NCBI RefSeq assembly: GCF_024273195.1
Contig: NZ_JAMZCU010000003.1
Location: 701,147-750,349, forward strand
Origin: Devosia ureilytica
GTDB lineage: Bacteria > Pseudomonadota > Alphaproteobacteria > Rhizobiales > Devosiaceae
Direction of reading: 5' to 3'
DNA length: 49,203 nt
Below, in pieces: positions 1 to 8,847 of this stretch (position 1 is its first letter; the number at the start of each line of letters is the position of its first letter). Below the pieces are notes generated by a model, which was not told the origin of the DNA, searched no databases, and was given only the letters and a program-made list of their open reading frames with translations. Position numbers and translations under genes: made by a program.

Positions 1-94
1 TCCCGTTGCTTTCGCAGGTGTTAGTCGGCAACCACCCCCTAGCCCTCGCGCGCCATTCCAGCTATTGCCTTGGGCAAACTGAGGAGAAAATCCC

Positions 95-1264
95 ATGATC
101 ATCGAGCCAAAAATCCGCGGCTTCATCTGCACCACCGCCCACCCCACGGGCTGCGCCACCAATGTGCAGCGCCAGATCGACCATGTGGTGATCAAGGGAC
201 CGATCCCCTCGGATAAAAAACGCGTGCTCGTGCTCGGGTGCTCCACAGGCTATGGCCTGGCCTCGCGCATCGTCACCACCTTTGGCTCCGGCGCCGATAC
301 GGTCGGCGTCTCCTTCGAGCGCGAGCCGGGCGAAACCAAGCCCGCCTCGGCTGGCTGGTACAATAACCGGGCCTTTGAAAACCGCGCCCGCGCCGCCGGC
401 TCCAAGGCCGTCACCATCGAAGGCGACGCCTTTTCCGATGAGGTGAAGGCCCAGACCATCGCGGCGATCAAGGAGACCCTCGGCCAGGTTGACCTGATCG
501 TCTATTCGCTGGCCTCCCCGGTCCGCACCGATCCCAAGGACGGCGTCACCTACCGCTCGGCCATCAAGCCCTATGGCAGCCAGGTGTCCTCCAAGACGCT
601 CAATACCGGCACCGGCGAAGTCTCGACCATCACCGTCGAACCGGCCACCGAGGAAGAGGCCGCCGCCACCGTCAAGGTCATGGGTGGCGAAGATTGGGAA
701 CTCTGGATTGCCGCCCTGTCCGAGGCCGGCGTGCTGGCAGACGGGTTCCGTTCGCTCAACTACACCTATCTCGGCTCCGAGCTGACCTGGCCAATCTACC
801 ACAAGGGGACGCTGGGCAAGGCCAAGGCCGATCTCGATCGCGCCGCCGCCGCCATCCGTGCCGCCCATGGCGAGGACGCGGCCCATGTCGTCGCCCTCAA
901 GGCCGTCGTCACCCAGGCCAGCTCCGCCATCCCGGTCGTACCGCTCTATGGCACGCTGCTGATCAAGGTCGAGGATGAAATGGGTCTGGGCGAAGGCCCG
1001 ATCCAGCAGATCGACCGGCTGTTCCGCGACAAGCTCCAGGGCACCATCGTCCTCGACGAAGCCGAGCGCATCCGCGTCGACGACTGGGAACTCTCCCCCG
1101 CCATGCAGGCCGAACTGGCCAAGCGCTGGGCCGTGCTCGACACCGAAAACCTCGCTGACCTCGCCGACTTGCCCAAATACCGCGAGGAGTTCATGAAACT
1201 CTTCGGCTTCGCCGTCGGCGGCGTGGATTATTCCAAGGACGTCGACCCGCGCGTGGTGGACTGA
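95..1264 (+). CDS. fabV: Enoyl-[acyl-carrier-protein] reductase, FabV type
   Basis: This 389-residue protein is the NADH-dependent enoyl-ACP (trans-2-enoyl-CoA) reductase that performs the last reduction of each fatty-acid elongation cycle in the cytoplasm. FabV is the long-chain SDR isozyme and is typically close to 400 residues, so the length fits. The start region carries the family signature (RGFICTTAHPTGC), followed by the dinucleotide-binding GCSTGYG at 48-54. The catalytic pair Y-X8-K is present as Tyr235 and Lys244 in PIYHKGTLGKAK. The ATG at 95 follows GAGGAG at 81-86. FabV enzymes are known to be insensitive to triclosan; whether this organism also has FabI cannot be seen here. It stands alone and converges on epmB. 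Confidence 0.96.
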   Translation: MIIEPKIRGFICTTAHPTGCATNVQRQIDHVVIKGPIPSDKKRVLVLGCSTGYGLASRIVTTFGSGADTVGVSFEREPGETKPASAGWYNNRAFENRARAAGSKAVTIEGDAFSDEVKAQTIAAIKETLGQVDLIVYSLASPVRTDPKDGVTYRSAIKPYGSQVSSKTLNTGTGEVSTITVEPATEEEAAATVKVMGGEDWELWIAALSEAGVLADGFRSLNYTYLGSELTWPIYHKGTLGKAKADLDRAAAAIRAAHGEDAAHVVALKAVVTQASSAIPVVPLYGTLLIKVEDEMGLGEGPIQQIDRLFRDKLQGTIVLDEAERIRVDDWELSPAMQAELAKRWAVLDTENLADLADLPKYREEFMKLFGFAVGGVDYSKDVDPRVVD

Positions 1265-1269
1265 CCCTT

Positions 1270-1297
1270 TTCACCTCTCCCTTGGGGGAGAGGTGAA
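1270..1297. terminator. Hairpin between convergent fabV and epmB
   Basis: A perfect 12-bp stem, TTCACCTCTCCC with GGGAGAGGTGAA, closes on a TTGG loop. It fills the short gap between the two convergent stop codons, so it could end transcripts from both sides. There is no long T run. The CTCCC/GGGAG core resembles the short repeats seen elsewhere in the window. Confidence 0.55.
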
Positions 1298-1301
1298 GGC
1301 C

Positions 1302-2333
1302 CTACCCTTCGCGATAGTCATGCTCCCCGCCCTGCCAGTCCCGAACGGTAAAACACCCATCCTGACCTGATATCGCCGCCGCCCCTATGTCGGCCTTGCC
1401 ATATCCGCCCGGAATATCGAGCACATAGATCGGCTGGCATAGCCCGGAAATCCTGCCCCGCAGCGCGCTCACCAGCGCCTGGCCCTCGGCAATGCTCACG
1501 CGGAAGTGGCCCGTCCCCGGCGCCAGGTCAGGGTGGTGCAGATAATAGGGCCGGATGCGGTTTTCGACGAAGCCGCGCATCAAGGCGGCCAGCGTATCGA
1601 CATCGTCGTTGACGCCCTTGAGCAGCACGCTCTGGCTGATCAGAGCGATACCGCCCGCCATCAGCAGCTCAAATCCGGCCCGCGCCGCCGCCGTCAACTC
1701 GCGCGGATGATTGGCGTGGACCGCCAGATACGTCACCTTGCCGCTGGCCCTGAGCGCCGCCACCATATCGGCATCGATCCGCTCCGGCTCCACCACCGGC
1801 ACCCGCGTATGGAAACGCACGATCTTGACGTGCGCGATCCCGGCCAGCCGCTCCATCAGGTCCCGCAGGCGACGCGGCGACAGCACCAACGGGTCGCCCC
1901 CGGTGAGGATCACCTCCCAGATTTCAGAATGCGCGGCGATATAGCCAATGGCCGCATCAAGCTGCGCCCCACTCAGCGTCCCCAGCCCCTGCGGCCCCAC
2001 CATTTCGCGGCGGAAGCAGAACCGGCAATACACCGGGCACACATGCACCGCCTTGAGCAGCACCCGGTCGGGATAGCGATGCACGATCCCCTCGACCGGC
2101 GAATGCGTCAGATCGCCAATCGGGTCGGCGCGCTCGTCTGGCGTCGTCACCAGTTCATCCAGCGTCGGCACGAACTGGCGCGCAATCGGATCATTGGGAT
2201 CATCCCGGTCGATCAGCTCGAGCACTGAGGGCGTTATGCCGATGGCATATTTGTCGGCGACACGTGAAAGACCTGAATCCAAGGGTGCCAGATTGGCGGC
2301 TTCGAGATCGGCTATGGTCTTGATGCCGCGCAC
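1302..2333 (-). CDS. epmB: EF-P (R)-beta-lysine-forming lysine 2,3-aminomutase
   Basis: This is a radical SAM, PLP-dependent lysine 2,3-aminomutase of the KamA/EpmB family. It converts L-lysine to beta-lysine for attachment to elongation factor P. The iron-sulfur motif CxxxCxxC is visible as Cys99, Cys103 and Cys106 in CPVYCRFC. I chose the GTG at 2333 (VRGIKTIADLE), giving 343 residues, the usual EpmB size. An upstream ATG at 2435 would add 34 residues, but these translate a low-complexity intergenic repeat and would overlap epmA by 22 nt. The gene follows epmA in the same direction, with efp just beyond, so the substrate pathway is clear. Start choice is the main uncertainty. Confidence 0.9.
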   Translation of the reverse strand: MRGIKTIADLEAANLAPLDSGLSRVADKYAIGITPSVLELIDRDDPNDPIARQFVPTLDELVTTPDERADPIGDLTHSPVEGIVHRYPDRVLLKAVHVCPVYCRFCFRREMVGPQGLGTLSGAQLDAAIGYIAAHSEIWEVILTGGDPLVLSPRRLRDLMERLAGIAHVKIVRFHTRVPVVEPERIDADMVAALRASGKVTYLAVHANHPRELTAAARAGFELLMAGGIALISQSVLLKGVNDDVDTLAALMRGFVENRIRPYYLHHPDLAPGTGHFRVSIAEGQALVSALRGRISGLCQPIYVLDIPGGYGKADIGAAAISGQDGCFTVRDWQGGEHDYREG

Positions 2334-2354
2334 GCTGTCCCCAGGCACCGGCCC

Positions 2355-2394
2355 GCCCCCTTTCCCCGGAGGGGATTGGGTTGGGATGAGGGAG
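2355..2394. repeat. Short GC-rich intergenic repeat between epmA and epmB
   Basis: The spacer holds a CCCC...GGGG palindrome followed by a GGGTTGGGATGAGGG tail. It resembles the short elements found in many other gaps of this window, though it is more diverged. If epmB is translated from the ATG at 2435, this element becomes coding, which argues for the GTG start at 2333. Confidence 0.45.
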
Positions 2395-2413
2395 CTTTTT
2401 TCCGCACCCCGGC

Positions 2414-3472
2414 TCATTCCGCCACCGGTGCCCACAACACCGCCTCGATCCGCTGCGCGCCCGTCGCCAGCATCACCAGCCGGTCAAAGCCCAGCGCCAC
2501 CCCGCTCGCCTCGGGCATGATCTCCAATGCCGCCAGGAAATCCTCATCCACCGGATAGCGCTCACCATAGATCCGCGCCTTCTCATCCATCTCCGCTTCA
2601 AACCGGACCCGCTGCTCACCCGCATCGGTCAATTCGCCAAAGCCGTTGGCCAGCTCAACGCCCGAAGCATAGACCTCGAACCGCTCCGACACGCGCCGGT
2701 CCCCCGGCACCCGCCGCGCCAGCGCCGCCTCTGAGGCGGGATAGCGGTCGAGCACCGTGACCCGTCCATTGCCCAGCTGTGGCTCGACCTTGTCCACCAG
2801 CACCTGCGTAAACAGATAGCTCCAGCTCTGATCCGCGCTGGGCGCCATCCCGGCCCGCGCCATCTGCGCCGCCAGCGCCGCGCCATCGGGCACGCCATCG
2901 CCATCGATGGTCGCCAGCAAATCGATCCCGGCATGCGCCATGAACGCCTCGGCGACGCTGATGCGCTCCACCGCGGCGCGCGGATCGCAGACGCGCCCCC
3001 GGAAGCTGAACTGCTCGATCCCTGTCACGTCCGCAGCCAGCCCGATGATGGCCAGCGTGTCGGCAATGATCGCCTCATAGGGCGCGCCCGCCCGATACCA
3101 TTCGAGCATGGTGAACTCGGGATGATGCAGCGCGCTGCGCTCGCGATTGCGCCACACATGCTGCAGGCTGGCGATGCGCGTCTCCCCCGCCGCCAGCAGT
3201 TTCTTCATCGTGAATTCGGGCGAGGTATGCAGATACATTCCCTGCCCCAACCCGTCATTGCCGATCATGCTGGTGCCAAAGGCATGCAGATGCGTCTCAT
3301 TGCCCGGCGAGCGCTGCAGCCCCGGCGGGTCGACCATGAGGAAATCCCGCTCCGCCATCCAGCCTCGCACCGCCGCGTCGATCCGCGTCCGTGCCAGGAG
3401 CCCCGGGCGGCGGTCGGCATGGCGCTCAGGTGACCACCAGGGCGAAACGGGCGATGTGTGCGAAGCCGTCAT
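2414..3472 (-). CDS. epmA: EF-P--(R)-beta-lysine ligase
   Basis: This 352-residue protein is the class II lysyl-tRNA-synthetase paralogue (PoxA/GenX/YjeA) that ligates beta-lysine to a conserved lysine of elongation factor P. It has the catalytic core only and lacks the N-terminal anticodon-binding domain of LysRS, as expected for EpmA. Class II features are seen in order: the [14 protein letters not shown] region, the motif 2 stretch [23 protein letters not shown], and motif 3 [12 protein letters not shown] near the C terminus. It is the first gene of a minus-strand pair with epmB and is divergent from efp, 131 bp away, so enzyme and substrate are encoded side by side. EpmC, the hydroxylase of enterobacteria, is not present in the window. 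Confidence 0.95.
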   Translation of the reverse strand: MTASHTSPVSPWWSPERHADRRPGLLARTRIDAAVRGWMAERDFLMVDPPGLQRSPGNETHLHAFGTSMIGNDGLGQGMYLHTSPEFTMKKLLAAGETRIASLQHVWRNRERSALHHPEFTMLEWYRAGAPYEAIIADTLAIIGLAADVTGIEQFSFRGRVCDPRAAVERISVAEAFMAHAGIDLLATIDGDGVPDGAALAAQMARAGMAPSADQSWSYLFTQVLVDKVEPQLGNGRVTVLDRYPASEAALARRVPGDRRVSERFEVYASGVELANGFGELTDAGEQRVRFEAEMDEKARIYGERYPVDEDFLAALEIMPEASGVALGFDRLVMLATGAQRIEAVLWAPVAE

Positions 3473-3603
3473 TGTCGGGTTTCTTGTCGTCCGGTCTGGT
3501 GAAAGGGCGCGGAATATTGTATCGGGCGCACCACCTACGCATATTTCGGCGCCCGGACGGCCCTGCCTCTAGACCGCGCCATCGAAACGAACAAGGAAGA
3601 ATT

Positions 3604-4173
3604 ATGGTCAAGGTCATCGCCTCGTCCCTGCGAAAAGGCAATGTCGTGGAACAGGACGGCAGCCTGCATGTCGTGCTGACGGCGGAAAACGTCCACCCCG
3701 GCAAGGGCAATTCCATCACCAACGTCAACATGCGCCGCATTTCCGATGGCGTGAAGGTTGTCGGGCGCTGGCGCACCGTTGAAATGGTGGAAAAGGCCGA
3801 TGTGGACGACCGCGTCTACGACTACCTCTATTCCGACAGCGAGGGGCACCATTTCATGGAGCCTGCGACCTATGAGCAGATCTCGGTGCCCGACGAAGTG
3901 ATCGGCGATCAGGCCGCCTATCTCTCCGATGGCATGAAGGTGCACCTGATGACCTTCGAGGGCGTCGCCCTCTCCATGGAACTGCCACAGCGCCTCACGT
4001 TTGAAGTTGTCGAGACCGAGCCCGTCGTCAAGGGCCAGACGGCCTCTTCGTCCTACAAGCCCGCCGTGCTCAACAATGGCCTGCGCGTCATGGTCCCCCC
4101 GCACATCGGCAGCGGCACCCGCATTGTCATCCTCACCGAAGACAATTCCTACGTCGAACGCGCCAAGGACTGA
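3604..4173 (+). CDS. efp: Elongation factor P
   Basis: EF-P enters the ribosomal E site and relieves stalling at polyproline stretches. The 189-residue protein shows the KOW-like N domain with the modification loop HPGKGNS, whose lysine is residue 34. That is the position beta-lysylated in Escherichia coli, and it agrees with the adjacent epmA and epmB. The C-terminal OB domain ends with the typical [18 protein letters not shown] segment. The ATG at 3604 follows AAGGAAGAA; an in-frame reading upstream to 3391 is not EF-P-like and overlaps the epmA 5' end on the other strand. Confidence 0.97.
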   Translation: MVKVIASSLRKGNVVEQDGSLHVVLTAENVHPGKGNSITNVNMRRISDGVKVVGRWRTVEMVEKADVDDRVYDYLYSDSEGHHFMEPATYEQISVPDEVIGDQAAYLSDGMKVHLMTFEGVALSMELPQRLTFEVVETEPVVKGQTASSSYKPAVLNNGLRVMVPPHIGSGTRIVILTEDNSYVERAKD

Positions 4174-4179
4174 TGACCG

Positions 4180-4221
4180 GCTGCGCTTCGCGCAGCAAAA
4201 TCTCCCCAGTGGGGAGATTTT
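4180..4221 (+). terminator. Twin hairpins downstream of efp
   Basis: Two hairpins follow the efp stop. The first is GCTGCG-cttcg-CGCAGC (4180-4196). The second is a perfect 11-bp stem AAAATCTCCCC with GGGGAGATTTT on an AGT loop (4197-4221), whose 3' arm ends in a short T run. This is a plausible intrinsic terminator. Confidence 0.6.
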
Positions 4222-4278
4222 AGGTCATCAGGCCACGAGACCTGCGGTCGAGTGGCCCGGCTCCTCCACACGCACGAT

Positions 4279-4310
4279 CAAAAAAAACGGGCCCCATTTC
4301 GGGGCCCGTT
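4279..4310 (-). terminator. Intrinsic terminator of the DUF2934 gene
   Basis: Read on the minus strand, AACGGGCCCC and GGGGCCCGTT form a strong stem around a GAAAT loop, followed by a run of eight T residues. It lies directly after the stop codon at 4312, so it terminates the minus-strand transcript. Confidence 0.85.
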
Positions 4311-4311
4311 C

Positions 4312-4533
4312 TTATTCCTCGCTCAAGTCCTTTTCCGCCGCAATCCAATGCACCTCGGAGCGATCGAGCGGCGCTCCGTCGGCCAGCCATCGGTCATAGG
4401 CCAGCTGGCGCTGATGCAATTGCTTGGCGCGTACCCAATAGTCCATGGCCTTGCCTTCAGGTCGCCCGTCATTCTCCCAGAGGAAATAGGCGGTCTGCCG
4501 GATTTGCTCGGCCATGGCAGTGTTCTTGAACAT
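4312..4533 (-). CDS. DUF2934 small protein
   Basis: This is a 73-residue protein with the DUF2934 pattern near its N terminus: IRQTAYFLWENDGRPEGKAMDYWVRA, in which an aromatic-rich helix is followed by WxRA. The family is common in Hyphomicrobiales and has no established biochemical role; it is often near stress-response genes. The start may instead be Met7 (4515), just before the conserved part; neither has a strong ribosome binding site. It ends at a strong terminator and sits 19 bp downstream of the DUF892 gene in the same direction, so the two are probably co-transcribed. Confidence 0.75.
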   Translation of the reverse strand: MFKNTAMAEQIRQTAYFLWENDGRPEGKAMDYWVRAKQLHQRQLAYDRWLADGAPLDRSEVHWIAAEKDLSEE

Positions 4534-4552
4534 GGTCCGCGCGACGTAAGGA

Positions 4553-5044
4553 CTAAGCGGCGGCCTTGAGATTGATCGCGGACTTGGCCAGCTCCGTCAG
4601 TTTGAGGTCGGTGGATTCTTCTTCCTTGAGCGTTTCAAGGAAAAGGTTCAGCGCCTCCTTGTGGCCCAGCTGCTTGGCCCAGGTCGCCAGGGTTCCATAG
4701 CGGGCAATCTCATAATGCTCCACCGCCTGCGCCGCCGAAACCAGGCCCGCGTCGAGGGCCTGCGTGCCCTTGTACTCGTCCATGATTTCCTTGCCTTCCT
4801 CGAGAATTCCGAGAATGGCGTCGCATGTCTTGCCGCGCGGGGCCTTGCCCAGCAGTTCGAACACCGTTTCAAGGCGCTCCACATGCACTTCGGTTTCCGC
4901 CTGGTGCTTCTCAAATCCGGCCTTGAGGTCCGGCGACACTGCGGCCTTGGCCATTTTCGGCAACGCCTTTAGAATTTGGCGCTCGGCGAAGTAAATGTCC
5001 TTGAGGGTATCGAGGAAGAGATCGTCCAGTTGTTTTTCAGCCAT
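4553..5044 (-). CDS. DUF892 ferritin-like protein (YciE/YciF family)
   Basis: This 163-residue, mostly helical protein matches the DUF892 (YciE/YciF) family. It starts DDLFLDTLKDIYFAERQILKALPKMAKAA and continues with regularly spaced acidic and histidine residues (FEKHQAETEVHVERLE, AVEHYEIARYGTL) typical of ferritin-like four-helix bundles that bind two metal ions. Family members are induced by osmotic or general stress; the precise reaction is not established. It lies upstream of the DUF2934 gene, and this pairing supports a general-stress role, which is inference. Confidence 0.88.
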   Translation of the reverse strand: MAEKQLDDLFLDTLKDIYFAERQILKALPKMAKAAVSPDLKAGFEKHQAETEVHVERLETVFELLGKAPRGKTCDAILGILEEGKEIMDEYKGTQALDAGLVSAAQAVEHYEIARYGTLATWAKQLGHKEALNLFLETLKEEESTDLKLTELAKSAINLKAAA

Positions 5045-5144
5045 TTCTGCAGCTCCAGTCCATCAATGAGGTAATGACGCTGGCCATGCAACGGCGGGGC
5101 ACGAACCGAAGTTCCTGCCTCACCCGATCACTTCTCCCACTGCA

Positions 5145-6113
5145 CTAAAGAAACCGCTTGCTCAACCAAGCCATCTGCTGCCGGTCCTGGAATGGCCCGC
5201 CGCCCTCGTGATTGTTGAACTCATACTCGATGATGGTTTTGTCGGCGCCGGCAAACGCCTTGAAGGCCCCATAGACGCTCGAGGGCGGGCAGATGTCATC
5301 CATCAGCGCCACGGAGAACAGTGCCGCCGCCTGGCACTGGCGGGCAAAATTGACCCCATCGAAATACCGCAGCGTGCCGAACACCACGTCCGTCTTGTCG
5401 CGGTGCTGAGCCAGAAAGCGCACGATCTCGCCATAGGGGTCGCGCCCCGCCACCCGTACGGCGCGCGGGAAATCGCAGAGAAACGGCACATCCGGCATCA
5501 CGGCCTTCACCCGTGCATCGATCCCGGCCACCGCCAGCGCAATGCCGCCGCCCTGTGAGCCGCCGCAGACAGCAACGCGCTCGGGGTCGACAAAATCTTC
5601 CCCGATCAGCGCATCAATGGCCCGCACGCCATCGGTGAACAGCCGCCGATAGTAATAGTCGTTTTTGTCCAGCACGCCCTTGGTCATCAGCCCGGGGATC
5701 TGGCTGGTGGACCCCACCGGGTCTGGCGTCGCCCCAGTGCTCCAACCCGAGCCCTGTCCGCGCGTATCCATGCGGAAATAGGCAAAGCCCGAGGCCGCCC
5801 AATGCAGCATTTCGTGCGGAAACCCGCGCCCGCCGCCATAGCCCACATATTGCACCACCAGCGGCAGGCGCCCCTCGCGGACCCTGGGCAATACCAGCCA
5901 TCCCTTGACTGGATGCCCCCCAAAGCCGGGGAAGGTCACGTCGAATACGTCGACCAGCTTCAGCGTCGTCTCTGCCGGCACCATGGTGACAGCCCCGCCA
6001 ATGGCCCGCGCCTCGGCCAGCGTTTCCTGCCAGAAGGCCGCAAAATCGGCCGGCATGGGCACGGCGCTTTCATAGGCGTCGATGGCTGGATGTACGATAT
6101 CTGGAAAGGGCAT
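5145..6113 (-). CDS. Acetylxylan esterase / cephalosporin-C deacetylase family (CE7)
   Basis: This 322-residue alpha/beta hydrolase removes acetyl groups from acetylated sugars, xylo-oligosaccharides or similar small esters. The CE7 features are in order: the RGQGSG motif near residue 118, the nucleophile elbow GGSQGG with Ser186, the acid Asp272/273 in MDDICPPS, and His302 in NNHEGGG. Family enzymes are about 320 residues, so this one is full length. No signal peptide is visible, so it is probably cytoplasmic and acts on imported esters. It is followed downstream by the stress genes and preceded by the HNH-like gene; no close transporter identifies its substrate. Confidence 0.9.
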   Translation of the reverse strand: MPFPDIVHPAIDAYESAVPMPADFAAFWQETLAEARAIGGAVTMVPAETTLKLVDVFDVTFPGFGGHPVKGWLVLPRVREGRLPLVVQYVGYGGGRGFPHEMLHWAASGFAYFRMDTRGQGSGWSTGATPDPVGSTSQIPGLMTKGVLDKNDYYYRRLFTDGVRAIDALIGEDFVDPERVAVCGGSQGGGIALAVAGIDARVKAVMPDVPFLCDFPRAVRVAGRDPYGEIVRFLAQHRDKTDVVFGTLRYFDGVNFARQCQAAALFSVALMDDICPPSSVYGAFKAFAGADKTIIEYEFNNHEGGGPFQDRQQMAWLSKRFL

Positions 6114-6199
6114 GATGGGTCCGGGTGCGAGATTTCAGCCACGCCAATCTGCGCCGCGACCCTGGACATTTCCAGTCCGCAGAACCAGTTGCGCACCAT

Positions 6200-6649
6200 T
6201 CATTGCGCCCGAAACAGGCTCCGATGATAGCTGATCATCGCCCGCTCGGGCCACAACGCAACCGCGTCCGGCAGCGACAGACGGCGCCCCCGTGACCCGC
6301 TCGGATCGCTGGGTGCACCGATGATTTCGGGATGCGGCGTGAACGCCAGGAAGTCGTCGCTGATCAGGATCAGGCCCTTGCCGAGCAGACTCGCTACCGC
6401 AGGCTCCACCACCACCGCATTGGACGGGCTCATGGCCCCGCCATGATCCAGTGGCTGGAACAAAAACACTTCAAGCGCCTCGTCCTGCCCGCTCCCGGCC
6501 AGCACGCGCCCCGTCACCGCGCAACGCCCGCCATAAATGTCGAGCATCAGGCGTTGAAACGCTACGGCGTCGTCCAGCGCAAAGCTGCTCTGGAACCCCT
6601 CTTCAAACCCTGCCCGCCTGCTGTCGCCGCTCAAATCGGTCGTCTCCAC
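6200..6649 (-). CDS. Degenerate HNH-nuclease-like protein
   Basis: This 149-residue protein resembles the HNH_2/HNH_5 type fold: YGGRCAVTG (39-47), then a hydrophobic strand ending FQPLDHGG, then PSNAVVVEPAVASLLGKGLILISDD. In active members the strand carries a catalytic histidine (AHI.P) and the helix a second one (LH.LFD). Here both are replaced, by FLFQP and PAVASLL. The fold may therefore be kept without nuclease activity. I know of no assigned function for such proteins in this group. It sits 86 bp upstream of the CE7 esterase on the same strand and may be expressed with it. Confidence 0.5.
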   Translation of the reverse strand: METTDLSGDSRRAGFEEGFQSSFALDDAVAFQRLMLDIYGGRCAVTGRVLAGSGQDEALEVFLFQPLDHGGAMSPSNAVVVEPAVASLLGKGLILISDDFLAFTPHPEIIGAPSDPSGSRGRRLSLPDAVALWPERAMISYHRSLFRAQ

Positions 6650-6731
6650 TGGGAGAAGACACTAAGGGGTTTCCGCAATAGCGCAATGATCCGAAGGGCC
6701 ACGCCGCATCACAATCGCGGCGCGGCCGGTT

Positions 6732-7685
6732 TCAACCCGCAACCGTCTCGCGGAAATGGGTCAGCACCTTTTCGGCATCAACGCCGATGCAGATCGTCTG
6801 GTTTGGCCGGCCGGCCCAGGCCGGGTGCCCACCCTTGCGATCTTCCGGCATCTGGATGGTTTGCCCCACGGCAATGCTGTCGCGCAGCACCAGGATCGGC
6901 CCGCGCCGCGTCTCGAACCATTCGGGCTTGAGCGCATAGGTCACAGCCAGCAGGTCGTGCCCGACCACGCCCGAAAGCCCCATGATCTCCTTGTAGAAGC
7001 GCGCATAATGGTCGCACATCTGGCGCAGGAGTTCGCCGTTCTCGCCCACCTCGCGCGACAGCGCCGCGAGATAGTCAGTGTCCAGAATAATGTCATGGGT
7101 GACATCGAGGCCGACCACCACGACCGGCCACTCTGCGGCAAAGATTTCGTCGGCTGCCACCGGGTCGCCATAGATATTGGCTTCGGCCGCCGGGGTCATA
7201 TTGCCACTGCGCCCCTGGTAGCCAAAGGCGCCGCCCATGATGATGACTTGCTTGACCAGCGTGGCCACCTCGGGCGCATCGCGCAGCGCTAATGCCAGAT
7301 TGGTCATCCGCCCGACGGCGATAATGGTCACCTCGCCCGGGTTTGCCTTCACCGTGTCGATAATGAACTGGCTGGCCGTGCCGGCCACAAGCCCGCTCTC
7401 GTCAACCGCCGGAATATCGATTTCGCCCAGCCCGTTGACGCCATGCACGATCACCGGTTCGGCCTTGTCGACCCCGTCCAGCGTCTGGCCGGCCCCCTGC
7501 ACCACGGGCGCGGTCATGCCGAACTGCTGGCGCAGGAACAGCGCATTGCGTGTGGTGGTGGCGATATCGGCATTGCCGACCACCGTTGTGATCCCCAGCA
7601 GGTCGATTTCCGGCAGCTTGCTCAGATAGAGCAGCGCCATGGCATCATCGATGCCGGGATCAGTGTCGAAAATAACTTTCATCAT
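6732..7685 (-). CDS. Inosine-uridine preferring nucleoside hydrolase
   Basis: This 317-residue enzyme hydrolyses the N-glycosidic bond of nucleosides to free base and ribose. The calcium-binding DTDPGIDDA cluster is at residues 7-15 and the conserved MGGAF and NIYGDPVAAD segments follow, with the second half carrying VGLDVTHDI. The size fits the IunH/RihA family. The start could be either of two adjacent ATG codons. It is divergent from the F420 block; the palindrome at 7799-7820 lies in the shared promoter region and might affect both. A role in purine or pyrimidine salvage fits the BMP-type importer at 13944-18792, but the genes are not in one operon. Confidence 0.93.
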   Translation of the reverse strand: MMKVIFDTDPGIDDAMALLYLSKLPEIDLLGITTVVGNADIATTTRNALFLRQQFGMTAPVVQGAGQTLDGVDKAEPVIVHGVNGLGEIDIPAVDESGLVAGTASQFIIDTVKANPGEVTIIAVGRMTNLALALRDAPEVATLVKQVIIMGGAFGYQGRSGNMTPAAEANIYGDPVAADEIFAAEWPVVVVGLDVTHDIILDTDYLAALSREVGENGELLRQMCDHYARFYKEIMGLSGVVGHDLLAVTYALKPEWFETRRGPILVLRDSIAVGQTIQMPEDRKGGHPAWAGRPNQTICIGVDAEKVLTHFRETVAG

Positions 7686-7798
7686 TAGGTCCGCTTTGTG
7701 GTTCCGGCCCCGTGCCGGCTAGAATCGGAATAGGCTTTATCCCGATCAATGATCTGTCGTCACCGCGCTTTAGCATGAAGCAGCTTGACTATCGATCA

Positions 7799-7820
7799 TT
7801 TTTGACCAAACGATCAAAAA
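7799..7820. promoter_or_regulatory. Candidate operator upstream of the F420-dependent dehydrogenase
   Basis: The 18-bp palindrome TTTGACCAAACGATCAAA (7801-7818), extended by TT and AA on the two sides, ends 30 nt before the dehydrogenase ATG. Its reverse complement matches the palindrome at 12518-12535 at 16 of 18 positions, giving the shared pattern TTTGATCGNNTGGTCAAA. Its position near the start of transcription suggests a repressor site. No regulator gene is adjacent. Confidence 0.6.
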
Positions 7821-7848
7821 TCGACGTCTGCAGTCTGGAGGGACGACC

Positions 7849-8847
7849 ATGCGCTTCGGTTACAAGGCTTCAGCCGAGCAATTTGCGCCCAATGACCTTT
7901 TGCGCTTTGCCGTCGAGGCCGAACAGGCCGGCTTTGACTCGGTGTTCGTCTCTGATCACTTTCAGCCTTGGAAGCATACCGACGGCCACGCCCCCTTCGC
8001 GCCGGGCTGGATGTCGGCGGTGCTGGCCCGCACCGAAAACATCGTGCTCGGCACCTCGGTGCTCACGCCCACCTTCCGCCTTCATCCAACGGTCGTCGCC
8101 CACGCCTTTGGCACCATGGGCGCCATGTTTCCCGGCCGCGTCATCCTGGGCGTCGGCACCGGCGAGGGCCTCAACGAAGTGCCTGCAACCGGCATGATCT
8201 GGCCCGAACTCAAGGAACGCTCGGCGCGCCTGCGCGAAGCCGTGCGCCTTATCCGCCAGCTCTGGAATGAGGATCGCGTCACTTTCGAGGGCGAATACTA
8301 CAAGACCGTCAGCGCCACCATCTACGACAAGCCCGCAGAACCGGTGCCGATCTATATTGCCGCCGGTGGCCCGCTCAATGCCAAATATGCCGGCCGTGCT
8401 GGCGACGGCTTCATCTGTACCTCGGGCAAGGGCGCCGAACTTTATGTCGATCAGCTCCTGCCCAATGTCGAAGCCGGCCGTGCCGAAAGCGCCCTCAAGG
8501 ACAAACCCTATGAGCGCATGATCGAGGTGAAAGTCTCTTTCGATACCGATGCTGACCGCGCGCTTGAGGACACCCGCAACTGGGCCGCCCTCTCCCTCTC
8601 CGCCGAGGAAAAGCACTCCGTGCAGGACCCCGAGGAAATGGAACGCCTCGCCGCGGCCCTCCCCATCGAGCGCGTCGCCAAGCGCTGGATCGTTTCCTCC
8701 GATCCCGACGAACACGTCGCCCAAATAAAAACCTATATCGACTACGGCTTCGACCACCTGGTCTTTCACGCCCCCGGCACCGACCAGAGCCGTTTCCTCG
8801 ATCTCTACGCCAAGGAGATCCTGCCGCGTCTGAGGAAGATGGTCTGA
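7849..8847 (+). CDS. fgd: F420-dependent glucose-6-phosphate dehydrogenase
   Basis: This 332-residue luciferase-like TIM-barrel protein should oxidise glucose 6-phosphate to 6-phosphogluconolactone while reducing coenzyme F420. The N terminus [11 protein letters not shown], the SDHFQPW segment and the EKHS, KRWIV and HLVFHAPG segments match mycobacterial Fgd closely as I recall that sequence. The catalytic His40, Trp44 and Glu109 of the Mycobacterium tuberculosis enzyme correspond to His37, Trp41 and Glu106 here (offset 3). GGAGGGACG precedes the ATG. The stop overlaps the cofE start by one base, so the two are translationally coupled. Fgd is known mainly from actinobacteria, so its presence here is unusual. 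Confidence 0.92.
   Translation: MRFGYKASAEQFAPNDLLRFAVEAEQAGFDSVFVSDHFQPWKHTDGHAPFAPGWMSAVLARTENIVLGTSVLTPTFRLHPTVVAHAFGTMGAMFPGRVILGVGTGEGLNEVPATGMIWPELKERSARLREAVRLIRQLWNEDRVTFEGEYYKTVSATIYDKPAEPVPIYIAAGGPLNAKYAGRAGDGFICTSGKGAELYVDQLLPNVEAGRAESALKDKPYERMIEVKVSFDTDADRALEDTRNWAALSLSAEEKHSVQDPEEMERLAAALPIERVAKRWIVSSDPDEHVAQIKTYIDYGFDHLVFHAPGTDQSRFLDLYAKEILPRLRKMV

Noticed and set aside
1..94. Partial gene upstream of fabV
   Set aside because: No frame shows a recognisable protein end; the stretch is treated as the fabV leader, with no promoter I can place.
3391..3603. N-terminal extension of elongation factor P
   Set aside because: The extra residues are not EF-P-like, overlap the epmA 5' end on the other strand, and the ATG at 3604 has a good ribosome binding site and places the modified lysine at 34.
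7870..8769. 299-codon frame opposite fgd
   Set aside because: fgd matches its family along the full length; the antisense frame has no recognisable motif.
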